A DNA stretch of 64,000 nucleotides from Glaciihabitans arcticus (GCF_004310685.1 NZ_SISG01000001.1:1922001-1986000), one strand, 5' to 3'. Positions 9,357 through 17,624 are shown, counted from the first letter of the stretch. Numbers and translations are program-made. Notes: a model not told the origin generated them from the sequence alone.

Positions 9357-9552
9357 TCAGCGCCGACCCCTTGTGCGCTGCCTTCGCATCGGTCTTGTCC
9401 GACTGCACGATGTAGGCGGGCTCATCGGAGGACGCGGTGAACTTCTGCCCATCGAACTCAAAGTCCTTGACCCGCTTCTCCTGCACCGTGCCGTGGGTCG
9501 GACCCTGCGAGGTGTTCCAGCTGACCTTGTCGCCCTTGATGAATTCGCTCAT
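9346..9552 (-). CDS. DUF2945-type small protein (hypervirulence-associated TUDOR-like)
   Basis: A 68-residue protein with the pattern FIKGDKVSWNTSQGPTHGTV near the start, then a DFEFDGQKFTASSDEPAYIV strand region. This is the compact beta-barrel of DUF2945 proteins, annotated in databases as a TUDOR-like domain of unknown role. It ends tail-to-tail with the preceding lipoprotein gene, overlapping by 11 bp. A GTG/ATG choice is not needed because the ATG at 9552 opens the conserved region directly. Confidence 0.8.
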   Translation of the reverse strand: MSEFIKGDKVSWNTSQGPTHGTVQEKRVKDFEFDGQKFTASSDEPAYIVQSDKTDAKAAHKGSALTSR

Positions 9553-9608
9553 CGTCCGATCATCGCCCGCAGGTGCGGGTCGCGATAGGGGTCCCAGCGA
9601 ACGCTGAC

Positions 9609-10094
9609 CTAGGCCTTGCGACGCTTGACGAGCGCGACGATCACGAACCCGATCAGCACACCCGCTGCCGCCCCGGTCGAGTTGGCAATCCAGTCGTTGA
9701 TGTCACACGCGCGCGACAGCAGACCGTGCAGCAGCTGCTGCACGATCTCGATGAGGGCGGACAAGGCGACCCCTGCGACGAACACCCAGATCGGCTTGCG
9801 CGTTGCCACCACGAAGAAGAGGGCCGGCAGCAGGAAGAGCCCGACATTGAAGATGTCCCGCAGCGGGTCATCCACCACCAGGTAACACTCCGCCGGAGGT
9901 AGCTGCTTGCCGTGCGGTGTGAGCGTCAAGAGGATGACGACCAGCAGCGCAGCTCCCCCGAGAAACCCCGAGATCCGGCGGCCTCGGTCACCGGCTCGCG
10001 CCAGCACGATCGCCAGCGCGATCAGGGCGAGAACGCCGACGATGAGGAGCACGCGCACGAGGGCGTAGTTGTCGGCGATAAACGTGGAGAGCAT
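9609..10094 (-). CDS. VanZ family membrane protein
   Basis: A 161-residue membrane protein with four or five hydrophobic helices. The core ILLTLTPHG, the DPLRDIFNVGLFLLPALFF stretch, and the final SALIEIVQQLLHGLLSRACDINDWIANSTGA are the signature of the VanZ-like family. The conserved acidic/polar residues (E in LIEIVQ, D in CDINDW) are present. VanZ-like proteins are linked to teicoplanin resistance in enterococci, but the actinobacterial members are mostly uncharacterised. Confidence 0.85.
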   Translation of the reverse strand: MLSTFIADNYALVRVLLIVGVLALIALAIVLARAGDRGRRISGFLGGAALLVVILLTLTPHGKQLPPAECYLVVDDPLRDIFNVGLFLLPALFFVVATRKPIWVFVAGVALSALIEIVQQLLHGLLSRACDINDWIANSTGAAAGVLIGFVIVALVKRRKA

Positions 10095-10119
10095 GGCTCA
10101 TCCACGATAGGCGATGCGC

Positions 10120-11505
10120 TCAGCCCACCGCGTCCATCGCGCGAGCGACCGCGTTCACCGAGACGGCGACCTCCTCGGCATCCGTCGACCAGTTGCTCAC
10201 GGAGATGCGCAGCACGTCGCGGCCCGCCCACGTGGAGCCCGACATCCAGACCGCGCCGTCGGCGATGAGCGCCTGGGTCACCGCGCGGGTGCGCTCGTCG
10301 CTGCCGAACGCCACCGAGATCTGGGTGAAGACCACATCGTTGAGCACCTCCACGCCGGGCAGCTTCGACAAGCCGTCGGCGAGCATGCGCGCGTTCTCGG
10401 CGAGGCGCTCGACGAGAGCTATCGTTCCGCTTCGTCCGAGGGACCGCAGTGCCGCCCAGACCGGGATGCCACGGGCGCGGCGCGAGAGCTCGGGAACCCG
10501 GTCCATCGGGTCGGCGATGCCTGCGTCATCCCGAATGAAATAGCTGGTGTGGGCGGTGAAGGCGGCCTGCACGGCACCGGGGCGCGCGACGATCGCGACG
10601 CCACAGTCGTAGGGAACATTGAGGGTCTTGTGCGCGTCGGTCGCCCACGAGTCGGCGGTGTCGACGCCGTCGAGCGCGTCACCCCAGCGCGGGCTGGCCG
10701 CGGCCCATAGCCCGAAGGCGCCATCGACGTGCACCCACGCTCCCCTCTTATGGGCCGCTTCGATGGTCTCGCGCATCGGGTCGAACGCGCCGGAGTGCAG
10801 GTTGCCGGCCTGCAGCGCGACGATGACGGGGCCGGTCGTCTGGTCGAGCGCCTCGATCAATGCACTGCTCTGGATGCGGCCCTGCCTGTCGGCTGCGATC
10901 TTCGTCGGCTCTCCGAGCCCGAGGTAGCGCAGCGCGAGCTCGACGGAGCTATGCACCTCGGCGCCGGCTAAGACGGTTACGCGCGGTGCGCCGGTGAGTC
11001 CGTCGCGGTTGACGTTCCACCCGGCCGCTTCGAGCACGGCGCCCCGACCGGCGGCGAGCCCGACGAAGTTGGCCATGGTCCCGCCGGTGGTGAAGCCGAC
11101 GGCGCTGCCTTGCGGAAGTCCCAGCAGATCGACGATCCACGCCCCCGCCCGCTCCTCGATGGCGGCCGCCGCGGGGGTCGCGTAGCGCAGGCCGTTGTTC
11201 TGGTCCCAGGCGCTGACCATCCAGTCGGATGCGAGTGCCGCCGGCAGCGTGCCGCCCATCACCCAGCCGAAGAACCGTCCGGATCCGATCGCCATCAGTC
11301 CGGGCTCGGCCAGGCGAGCGAGCTCATCGATGACTTCGGTCGGGTCGGTCCCTCCCTCGGGGAGGTCTCGCTCGAAGGCCGCTTCCATCTGCTCGATGCC
11401 GTCGCGCGGCTTCACCGGCCTGTCTGGAAGCGAGTCCAGCCAGTCATGCGCGTGCTGCGCCGCTCGCCCGAGCGGCGCCCGATACTCCTCCGGCGACAGT
11501 GGCAC
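10120..11505 (-). CDS. Pyridoxal phosphate-dependent decarboxylase (group II)
   Basis: A 461-residue fold-type I PLP enzyme. GFTTGGTMANFVGLAAGR is the phosphate-binding loop. HVDGAFGLW carries the Asp that pairs with the pyridine nitrogen. DSWATDAHKTLNVPYDCG contains the Schiff-base Lys. This arrangement matches the aromatic-amino-acid/glutamate decarboxylase family (PF00282). The substrate cannot be read from sequence. The start is uncertain: the GTG at 11505 opens the conserved N-terminal helix, but the ribosome site is weak. It stands alone and faces the island at 11.9 kb. Confidence 0.88.
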   Translation of the reverse strand: MPLSPEEYRAPLGRAAQHAHDWLDSLPDRPVKPRDGIEQMEAAFERDLPEGGTDPTEVIDELARLAEPGLMAIGSGRFFGWVMGGTLPAALASDWMVSAWDQNNGLRYATPAAAAIEERAGAWIVDLLGLPQGSAVGFTTGGTMANFVGLAAGRGAVLEAAGWNVNRDGLTGAPRVTVLAGAEVHSSVELALRYLGLGEPTKIAADRQGRIQSSALIEALDQTTGPVIVALQAGNLHSGAFDPMRETIEAAHKRGAWVHVDGAFGLWAAASPRWGDALDGVDTADSWATDAHKTLNVPYDCGVAIVARPGAVQAAFTAHTSYFIRDDAGIADPMDRVPELSRRARGIPVWAALRSLGRSGTIALVERLAENARMLADGLSKLPGVEVLNDVVFTQISVAFGSDERTRAVTQALIADGAVWMSGSTWAGRDVLRISVSNWSTDAEEVAVSVNAVARAMDAVG

Positions 11506-11991
11506 GCGGCCAGAATACGCCGCTCGAAGTCGCTCGTGTAGGCCTACCTTTCGGGTGGTCGCGCCGCCTCTCTGTGAGGTGACGGCGGACTTCCCTTCAG
11601 CGCAGTTACCGTCGCCTGCCCCTCCCCCTGCCAAGCGCACTACTCAAGCGCTTGGCAAGAGTTTGTTCAGGAGGCAGCAACTCATTGGCTTTCGACTATC
11701 AAGACAACGTCCAGCTTTTGTGACAGAGTCTGCTGCACTGGTTGGCGTCACTGTGGGCGGGTGGAAGCCGCGCAGCTTTCACGCAACAATCTCCATGACA
11801 TGTATGGGGTGGTTCTCCCGGTGCTTCGCAAAGAGTTCGGCTCCTAGGCCGCCAAACCTGCAATCGTGACAAGCTCGCAATGAGCGCATCCCCACAGAAC
11901 GGCGTCAGGCCGTTTTGTCTGCCTTTCAGTAGCTCGGGGCTCTCTACTAATTCTGCTTTTCGCTGCGAGCAATCTACAGCGGCACGTCAGA

Positions 11992-12013
11992 AAGTGGGCA
12001 CGAAGTGGGCACG
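11992..12013. repeat. Tandem direct repeat, 2 x 11 bp (AAGTGGGCACG)
   Basis: Two adjacent exact copies of AAGTGGGCACG at 11992-12002 and 12003-12013, just before the first island gene. It could be an integrase arm-type site, a regulatory repeat, or a coincidence of codon repetition in the decayed reading frame that crosses it. Confidence 0.6.
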
Positions 12014-12060
12014 GAGTCAGCTGTCAGAGACATAGACGAGTGAAGTTCTTCTTCTGGGGC

Positions 12061-12072
12061 TACCCTCGGGGT
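12061..12072 (+). promoter_or_regulatory. Possible -10 element for a leaderless transcript
   Basis: TACCCT at 12061-12066 is followed by 6 nt and then directly by the ATG at 12073. No Shine-Dalgarno sequence is visible before that ATG. The spacing suggests that transcription starts at or next to the start codon. No clear -35 hexamer is seen. Confidence 0.3.
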
Positions 12073-12429
12073 ATGACCTTTTCCAAGTCCACTGTTGCCA
12101 TGCTCACATACGCGATCAACTCCCTCGCCGCTCTCGACCCTGATGCCTCGGTGATCGATGTTCTTCGTCTCGCAGAGGCCGAGCGTCTCGTCGAGACGAT
12201 TTTGGAGAGGGCTGACAAGCACGGGCTTGACGTTTCGTCCCTCCAGAAATGGTTCAAAGAAAACGCAAAGGACGTTGCGGCGCTTGATAACTACTACGCC
12301 CGCAGCACGAACGCGAACGACAGCGGCAAGTATTGGCTGCCTAACGGAGCCAACGGCTGGCTCTGGATCTCGTCTCTCACCATCGAGGGGTTCTTCATCA
12401 CGCCAGATTCCGAACTGCCGGTGGCCTAA
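12073..12429 (+). CDS. Island protein of unknown function (118 residues)
   Basis: Not recognised. The first 80 residues are mostly helical and charged (VIDVLRLAEAERLVETILERADKHG by composition). They are followed by an aromatic Gly/Trp/Asn segment, KYWLPNGANGWLWISSL, that looks like a small globular end. The start was chosen at the ATG at 12073, since the GTG at 12040 has no ribosome site. The next gene begins 2 nt after its stop, so the two are probably translated together. Lower G+C than the flanks suggests horizontal origin. Confidence 0.6.
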   Translation: MTFSKSTVAMLTYAINSLAALDPDASVIDVLRLAEAERLVETILERADKHGLDVSSLQKWFKENAKDVAALDNYYARSTNANDSGKYWLPNGANGWLWISSLTIEGFFITPDSELPVA

Positions 12430-12431
12430 CC

Positions 12432-12638
12432 ATGACCGAGGACGTTCCCCGCAACAGAATCTTCGTCAACGGCTCCGAGATCAATGTCATCTCTGGTGAC
12501 GTGTCCGCCATCGAGTCAATGATCTCGAAGAAAATTGCCGAGGGGGGTGGCTGGATCGAGTTCGGCACCGGCCACGGTATGCATTACAGCCTTCACGTGT
12601 CGGGCCAGACCACGGTGGTGGTTGAGTACCTCGACTAG
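12432..12638 (+). CDS. Island protein of unknown function (68 residues)
   Basis: A small acidic protein with the pattern RIFVNGSEINVISGD, a central helix and a Gly-rich beta end (GHGMHYSLHVSGQTTVVVEYL). The ATG follows the preceding stop codon after 2 nt (TAACCATG), suggesting reinitiation. It converges on the three-gene island operon. I do not recognise it. An antitoxin or immunity-like partner for the 118-residue protein is conceivable but unsupported. Confidence 0.55.
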   Translation: MTEDVPRNRIFVNGSEINVISGDVSAIESMISKKIAEGGGWIEFGTGHGMHYSLHVSGQTTVVVEYLD

Positions 12639-12738
12639 ACGGCGTAAATCAATTCCCCCATTTGAGAATCGAGAATTAGCGCCGCGAGCCGTGCTGATCC
12701 CACAACGTCAACTCGAATAAGTCCGTCGCCCGTGCTCA

Positions 12739-13287
12739 TCAAGCCCCGACGGCGTCCTCTACGGCTTCAACTTCGACCGATTCGGGAGTGTCCTCCACCG
12801 CGTCGATTTCGGACAGCTCAGGGGTCGAGTCTCGTGATAGCGGAGTCTCCCGGAGAATGCGCGCAAGAGCCGTTCGCCAACGCGAGATCTGCTTCTTGGA
12901 AACATCGGCGGGCAGGGTTACGAGCGTGTGCGCGACATCACGGTCGGGCGCATCCTCCGTCCCGTCAGGGTAGGCGTCTTCGATGACGCCGAGTAGTTTC
13001 ACCTTTTCGCCCTCTGCAGTTTCGCGCTCGACCGCGCGCACTTCGAGAGCCGTGGCAGATACGATTCGCCAAGTATCAATCTCAAGAACCACTTTACGTT
13101 GGAGGTCGTTCTCGATGAGCACAGCATCGTCGTAGAAGGAGAACCCGTCATCTCCGTAACTGAGCGCACCGGATTTCACCCGCATCACACCGCTGGTGCC
13201 TTGATCGAACCAGAAGTGCTGCTGGTCATCCGGGTTGTAACGGCGGAGTAGCAAGTGCTGTTTGTCTACAGAGTCACCCTTTGCCAT
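12739..13287 (-). CDS. Island operon gene 3: unknown protein with acidic tail (182 residues)
   Basis: Not recognised. The N-terminal 110 residues look like a compact beta-rich domain (LLLRRYNPDDQQHFWF, SGALSYGDDGFSFYDD, VVLEIDTWRIVSATALEV). Residues 120-145 are helical, and the last 35 are a Glu/Asp/Val-rich tail, probably disordered. It starts 5 bp after the stop of the 351-residue gene. It is the last gene of the three-gene operon and converges with the 68-residue gene. Confidence 0.65.
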   Translation of the reverse strand: MAKGDSVDKQHLLLRRYNPDDQQHFWFDQGTSGVMRVKSGALSYGDDGFSFYDDAVLIENDLQRKVVLEIDTWRIVSATALEVRAVERETAEGEKVKLLGVIEDAYPDGTEDAPDRDVAHTLVTLPADVSKKQISRWRTALARILRETPLSRDSTPELSEIDAVEDTPESVEVEAVEDAVGA

Positions 13288-13292
13288 CGTGC

Positions 13293-14348
13293 TTATTCGA
13301 TGGGGAGGGGATAGCGAATCCGGCTAGCCATATCCGCCAGCAGCCCCGCGATCTGATCGTGGCGAGTCGTCGGCATGTCTTCTTCGACATCGAAGTCGAA
13401 GAGATCTACCCCGTGCTCATCCTGACCCCACACGGAGTAGGAACCATCGTCTGCGAACACCGCGCCGACCGCCGAGTCTGTGACCCAAGCGACCTCGATT
13501 GAACCGTCGGGCGATGCAGCAATTTGTGGTGTGGGTCCACCATCCACCACGAACGAATTCATGAAGGTGCGGAGGGACGCCCGAGCCTCGTCGGTGGGTT
13601 GTGCCTCGCCAGCCGCGATCAGTCGCGTGAGTTGTTTCGCGGCCTTCTCTAGCAAAGCGAATCGAGACAGCCGGAGATCGGCTGACATAGGCCGATGAGT
13701 GAGGGTGACTCCCCGCTTGTTCGAGCCGACGAACCAAGGGGTAAGGATGCCTCCACCCAGACCAAGCTCCCCAACGATGGGCAGCCAAGCGGTGAGGGCT
13801 TCGCTCCGACCGAAGATGCTCGGAAGCCACGTTGCGGGAACCGCAGGAACTTGCAGATCTGGAATGAGTGCATGAAGGTCGGGCATCAGCGAGGTGATGT
13901 CCGGGATCAGAGGGTGGATGTCTGGAACAAGCGCGTTGAAGTCCAAGCCGGGACTCCACAACTTCGGCAGGTAGCTCGAGATCCGGTGATTAAGCAAGTT
14001 GGAGATCCGCACAGCGTGCTCCACACGTGTCGTGCGAATCGAATCGGAGATGTCCGCAACGAAGATGGTTCTTGGGTGTTCAGCGCTTGGCTGTTGCGTG
14101 CTCGCTTCAGGGAGGGGAGCGCGTTCTTTAGCCGCGAAGACGCTCGGCAAACCAGCGACGGTCAAGTTGGTTCGGTAGATGTGATCGAGCAGCTCACGCG
14201 ACAGTTTCTCCGTGAGGGCGTCATCGACAGAGGCAGGCTCGTGCGCCTTGGGAGCGACGAAGTTTCCGGAAACATTATTTCGATACGTCCCCCCGCCACT
14301 GTTCTTTGTGACTGAGCTACTGGGCGTGCGCGTGGCTACGAGTGTCAT
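13293..14348 (-). CDS. Island operon gene 2: unknown 351-residue protein with a PDI/PDL heptad-like repeat
   Basis: The ATG at 14348 overlaps the stop of the upstream gene as ATGA, so an earlier TTG is unlikely. The first 85 residues are polar and probably disordered. Around residues 135-170 there is a striking 7-residue periodicity, L.PDIHPLIPDITSLMPDL, with a Pro-Asp pair in each unit. The middle part is hydrophobic (GELGLGGGILTPWFVG). The C-terminal part contains SPDGSIEVAWVTDS and DDGSYSVWGQD, a strand pattern I associate with accessory-region proteins. The function is unknown. Confidence 0.65.
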   Translation of the reverse strand: MTLVATRTPSSSVTKNSGGGTYRNNVSGNFVAPKAHEPASVDDALTEKLSRELLDHIYRTNLTVAGLPSVFAAKERAPLPEASTQQPSAEHPRTIFVADISDSIRTTRVEHAVRISNLLNHRISSYLPKLWSPGLDFNALVPDIHPLIPDITSLMPDLHALIPDLQVPAVPATWLPSIFGRSEALTAWLPIVGELGLGGGILTPWFVGSNKRGVTLTHRPMSADLRLSRFALLEKAAKQLTRLIAAGEAQPTDEARASLRTFMNSFVVDGGPTPQIAASPDGSIEVAWVTDSAVGAVFADDGSYSVWGQDEHGVDLFDFDVEEDMPTTRHDQIAGLLADMASRIRYPLPIE

Positions 14349-15163
14349 GCCTCTCGACTCCAATCTGCGTGCTTCGACTCTGAAGTGATGTTCGCAAACG
14401 TGTGAGAGCTGAGGGCGTGCGCGATGTCAATTGCGTGCAGAGGTTCACCCCCTGCAGCAAAAAGCACCTTGGTCGTGACGTTCAGGAGCAGCACGGATGG
14501 GTCACCCTGGAAAGGTTCGCCTGCCACCCAAATTTGAGCTGGATATGGATTCTCTTCCGAGGGCGCGACGCCTCGTGTGAACTGGAATCGCGTCCCCATG
14601 TCGTCGCCGGGTAGCTCACGCTCTGGGTGAGCGATCACGCTGATTACGTCCGCGTAGGTTTCGCCCTGGTTGAGTTGCACGTTATTGACGTAGGTGTACT
14701 CCGCAGCGATGGGTGCCGGAGCGCGCAAGTTGAATTCTCCGAGAAACTCAAGGAACTGATTCCACAGCGCCTCGTACTCTGCGCGAAGCATGTGATAGCC
14801 GGGGTATGGTGCGGGAGTGAAGTTGTGCCGCCAATTGAGGATGAGTCGGTCCGCTTGAGTCTGAACAAGAAGTCCGTCTTCGATTCCCTCAGCCCAGACT
14901 CGCACGGGCGGCGTTCCCTGTACGAATTCGAATGGCGGAGCGCTGTCATAGGTGGGCGGCATCCCACCCATTTCCGTGAGGATTGGGAAGCGCTGTGCCC
15001 ATCGTTCCTGAAGGCGCGTCAGGCCAATGAATCCAAGTCCCTCGACAGGCGAAAATTCCACGCCCATTGCAGTCTCTGCTACAGGAGGGTTCTCGAATTT
15101 GGGTAGTGAGCTCTCTTCGTACCACGATGTCGCCACGTTTATGATTCTAGGTGCAAACGCCAT
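14345..15163 (-). CDS. Island operon gene 1: TIGR04255-like protein
   Basis: A 272-residue protein. The N-terminal block NPPVAETAMGVEFSPVEGL, the central ADRLILNWRH and the length match the sporadically distributed TIGR04255 family, whose function is unknown. Members occur patchily in accessory DNA. The ATG at 15163 is preceded by GAGGGG at suitable spacing. It is the first gene of a coupled operon (ATGA overlap with gene 2, 5 bp to gene 3). The family name rests on memory of the motif. Confidence 0.65.
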   Translation of the reverse strand: MAFAPRIINVATSWYEESSLPKFENPPVAETAMGVEFSPVEGLGFIGLTRLQERWAQRFPILTEMGGMPPTYDSAPPFEFVQGTPPVRVWAEGIEDGLLVQTQADRLILNWRHNFTPAPYPGYHMLRAEYEALWNQFLEFLGEFNLRAPAPIAAEYTYVNNVQLNQGETYADVISVIAHPERELPGDDMGTRFQFTRGVAPSEENPYPAQIWVAGEPFQGDPSVLLLNVTTKVLFAAGGEPLHAIDIAHALSSHTFANITSESKHADWSREA

Positions 15164-15303
15164 GAGAACCCCTCACGCGAACGGGGGGCTTTCCTTCGCG
15201 TCGTCCTCTGCTCTTGTGACGTTCAAACTCCTGAAGCTCTTGTGCGAGGCGAGTACCCGCTTGAGCGCCTAGTCAGTCTCGACCTCGACGGCACCGATCA
15301 AAA

Positions 15304-15492
15304 CCTCCCGCTGGCGCGAAGGTCAAAGCGGTCCAGCGGATGCTCGGCCACGCCTCCGCAGCAATGATATTGGACACCTACGCCGACCTCTTCGACGATG
15401 ATGTGGACGCCGTTGCAGTAGCACTCAATGACGCAAGACGTATGTCAAGCGCAGTCAAAACGCAGTCGAAAGGTTCGGATCAAGAGATCTGA
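15304..15492 (+). pseudogene. Tyrosine recombinase (phage/ICE integrase) C-terminal remnant
   Basis: An open frame without a start ends at the TGA at 15490-15492. It reads AGAKVKAVQRMLGHASAAM, then ILDTYADLFDDDVDAVAVAL. This is the final part of a site-specific tyrosine recombinase, with the LGH motif His and the nucleophile Tyr (DTYADL). Everything upstream (core-binding and Arg-box regions) is gone. It lies 48 bp from the 3' end of tRNA-Arg, the classic integrase position, and marks a decayed integrated element. Confidence 0.85.
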
Positions 15493-15540
15493 GGGGCCAA
15501 CTTCCGCCTATTTGCTGGGAAGTTTGGTATGGATCGAGGG

Positions 15541-15612
15541 TGCCCCTGGAGGGACTCGAACCCCCAACCTGTTCCTTAGGACGGAATTGCTCTTCCATTG
15601 AGCTACAGAGGC
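15541..15612 (-). tRNA. tRNA-Arg (anticodon CCT)
   Basis: On the minus strand the gene folds as a full cloverleaf. The 7-bp acceptor starts GCCTCTG and ends CAGGGGC. The D arm is GCTC/GAGC. The anticodon loop is GTCCTAA with CCT at positions 34-36, and the T loop is TTCGAGT. The discriminator base is A, and CCA is not encoded. Its 3' end faces the integrase remnant and island. Confidence 0.93.
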
Positions 15613-15672
15613 TGGCTTGAAGAGTTTAGCGTGAGCGCGGTTTCGGAAGGCTCGCGATCCGCTCAACTCAGA

Positions 15673-15709
15673 TTTCGATACGGCCGCGGGCGGCCTACTC
15701 AATCAGCGA
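15673..15709. repeat. Dispersed repeat copy (37 bp)
   Basis: A 37-bp sequence starting TTTCGATACGGCCGCGGG and ending CTACTCAATCAGCGA. A second copy with a single difference is at 34011-34047. Here only one arm is present, preceded by GCTCAACTC. It sits between tRNA-Arg and the CHAP gene. Such intergenic elements recur in related genomes by my recollection. Confidence 0.8.
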
Positions 15710-15770
15710 CGGGGAAATAAAGCAGTGAGCGCAGCGCTCAATCGCGGAGCGAAAGGCGCGCGGAGCGCTC

Positions 15771-17054
15771 CTAGCGCGGCGGCGCGTAGAGGTAGAGCGT
15801 GACCTCGGAGGCCGGGATCGTGCGCTGGCCGTAGAGGTGGTCGCTCTGGTGGTTGTACTCCTCGATGAGCACGGTCCCATCGGAGTTGACCTGCTTCACG
15901 TAGCCGACGTGATAGCCGAACCATGCGACGGCGCCAGCCTTGGGTGTGGTGCCGGTGGCCCATCCGTGCGCCTCCCAGGCGTACTTCCACTGGTAGGCAT
16001 TGCCGCCGGAAGGGGTCAGGTCGAACCACGTGTACTTGAACGGGGCCTTGGTTGAGCCGGCGTCGACGTTGAGCTTCCAAGCCACGTAGTCGACACACTC
16101 GCGGTAGTAGTAGTTGAGCGGAGACATCCCGCCGCCCTGATTGTTCGAGAGCTCCGAGAACCAGGGGTAGTCGTCGCCCAGCTCGCGCGCGCCCGACGCC
16201 TCGTAGGCCTCGAAGTTCGCGATCTTGAGCGAGTTGGAGCGGGCATCGGCCAGCTCCGCCGCCGTGGTCGCCTCGAACGAGTCGCGCTCCGCCGACAGGC
16301 CGCCGGCGTCGGCCGCGACAGACAGCGAGACATCCGCCACCTTTGAGGATGCCGCGCTCGCAACGACAGCATCCGCATCAGCTGTCGGCAGCAGCGCGTA
16401 GGCCGGCAGGCAGACCGAAGCGAAGAGTCCCGTCACGGCGAAGATCGTCACGAAGGACGACAGCTTCTTACGCAGGGGCTTGCGCGGAGCTGGCGGTGCC
16501 GCCCGACGAGCCTTCACCGGAACCGCTGAGACCTGCGCCGCGTACGACGGCTGGAACGACAAAACCTCAGGTGCGGGGACCTGAGGTTGGGTGAGCGGAC
16601 GAGCCGACGTGGGCCGGTGCTGTGCAATCTGCTCGGTCGTGACGATCGGGATGGAGAGCGTGGGGGTGGCGGTGACGGCGGCAACCACTGCGTCAACGGG
16701 CACGTCGACCGAGGCGACCGTCAGGGCCGCAGCCTGAGCCTCGGCGGCACGAGCGGCGCGACGGGTCAGGGGTGCGGCGGGAGCCTGAACGACGGGGGTG
16801 GTGACGACGGGAGCCTCGGTGGCGACCGGGGTCTCGAGCCAGGCGAGGGCGTCGGGAACGTGCGCCTCAACAGGCTGGGCGACGGGCGCAGCACGCCCGC
16901 GCAACTCGCGACGAGTAAGAGGTGCCGATTCAGCCGAGACAGCCGGTTCAACCGCTTCGCCGGTCACGGATCCGAAGAGCTCAGAGAGCCCGTCGACGCC
17001 GGAGGCGCTGCGTGATGAAACCAAAACTGACCTTTCGGGCAAGGCAATACTCAT
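15771..17054 (-). CDS. Membrane-anchored CHAP-domain cell-wall hydrolase
   Basis: A 427-residue protein. About 190 residues of Ala/Pro/Val-rich cytoplasmic sequence contain repeated PLTRRE/PLTRRAAR boxes. They are followed by a basic patch and one membrane helix at about 197-220, then an extracellular part. The C-terminal CHAP domain has its catalytic Cys in ECVDYVAW (about residue 320) and His in YHVGYV (about 380). It probably cleaves peptidoglycan peptides during growth or division. The ATG at 17054 has a weak ribosome site. Confidence 0.88.
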   Translation of the reverse strand: MSIALPERSVLVSSRSASGVDGLSELFGSVTGEAVEPAVSAESAPLTRRELRGRAAPVAQPVEAHVPDALAWLETPVATEAPVVTTPVVQAPAAPLTRRAARAAEAQAAALTVASVDVPVDAVVAAVTATPTLSIPIVTTEQIAQHRPTSARPLTQPQVPAPEVLSFQPSYAAQVSAVPVKARRAAPPAPRKPLRKKLSSFVTIFAVTGLFASVCLPAYALLPTADADAVVASAASSKVADVSLSVAADAGGLSAERDSFEATTAAELADARSNSLKIANFEAYEASGARELGDDYPWFSELSNNQGGGMSPLNYYYRECVDYVAWKLNVDAGSTKAPFKYTWFDLTPSGGNAYQWKYAWEAHGWATGTTPKAGAVAWFGYHVGYVKQVNSDGTVLIEEYNHQSDHLYGQRTIPASEVTLYLYAPPR

Positions 17055-17126
17055 GCGGATGAATCAAAAGGGGATTCTTCGACCCTACGTGAGACAACCC
17101 GGTAATCACAAGTTGGTAACGGAGAT

Positions 17127-17624
17127 TTACGCGGCGGGAGCGAGAAACTCTTCCCAATCGGGCTCGGAACGCTCGACTCCGCGCACCATCCAGGTGCTTC
17201 CGTGCGGCGGGCGCGGTGTCATCCTCAACGACCAGTTCATCTCCTGGGGCGTGCGATCACCCTTCAGGTTGTTGCACTTGAGGCAGCACGCGACGAGGTT
17301 CTCCCAGCTGTCCTTGCCGCCGCGCGAGCGGGGCAGGATGTGGTCGATCGTCGAGGCGGAGCCGGAGCAGTAGCCGCAGCGGCTGTTGTCGCGACGCAGA
17401 ACGCCGCGACGGGAGACCGGGATGCTGCGCCCGCTCGGGATGCGCACGTAGCGACGCAGGATGATGACCGACGGGCGATCCCAGACCCCGTGGCTGCCCC
17501 AGACGGGGTGCCCCGTATCCGCGGCGATCACCGTCGCCTTCTCGTTCATCACGAGCACGAGTGCTCGCTTGAAAGACACCACTGCCAGGGGTTCGTACCC
17601 GGCGTTCAACACGAGCGTGCGCAT
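17127..17624 (-). CDS. HNH endonuclease
   Basis: A 165-residue protein. The N-terminal half (TLVLNAGYEPLAVVSFKRAL) is the conserved leader of a bacterial HNH family. The nuclease core has RDNSRCGYC, then IDHILPRSRGGKDSWENLV, then CCLKCN. These are the zinc-binding Cys pairs and the catalytic His/Asn. The second of two close ATGs is preferred because GGAAGG lies 6 nt before it. This conserved actinobacterial family is chromosomal and its biological role is unclear. A small gene with a terminator sits directly upstream. Confidence 0.88.
   Translation of the reverse strand: MRTLVLNAGYEPLAVVSFKRALVLVMNEKATVIAADTGHPVWGSHGVWDRPSVIILRRYVRIPSGRSIPVSRRGVLRRDNSRCGYCSGSASTIDHILPRSRGGKDSWENLVACCLKCNNLKGDRTPQEMNWSLRMTPRPPHGSTWMVRGVERSEPDWEEFLAPAA

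Larger units (their letters stand above)
11506..12072. other. 567-bp gene-free region at the left edge of the island, possibly with gene remnants
   Basis: No convincing full gene is present. Base composition drops compared with the flanks after about 11650. A short open stretch ending at the TAG at 12033-12035 translates to VGTKWARSQLSET. That resembles the basic tail of some actinobacterial integrases and overlaps a perfect tandem repeat. Another open stretch without a start ends near 11847. No tRNA or terminator was seen. The promoter for the gene at 12073 lies at its right end. Confidence 0.5.
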
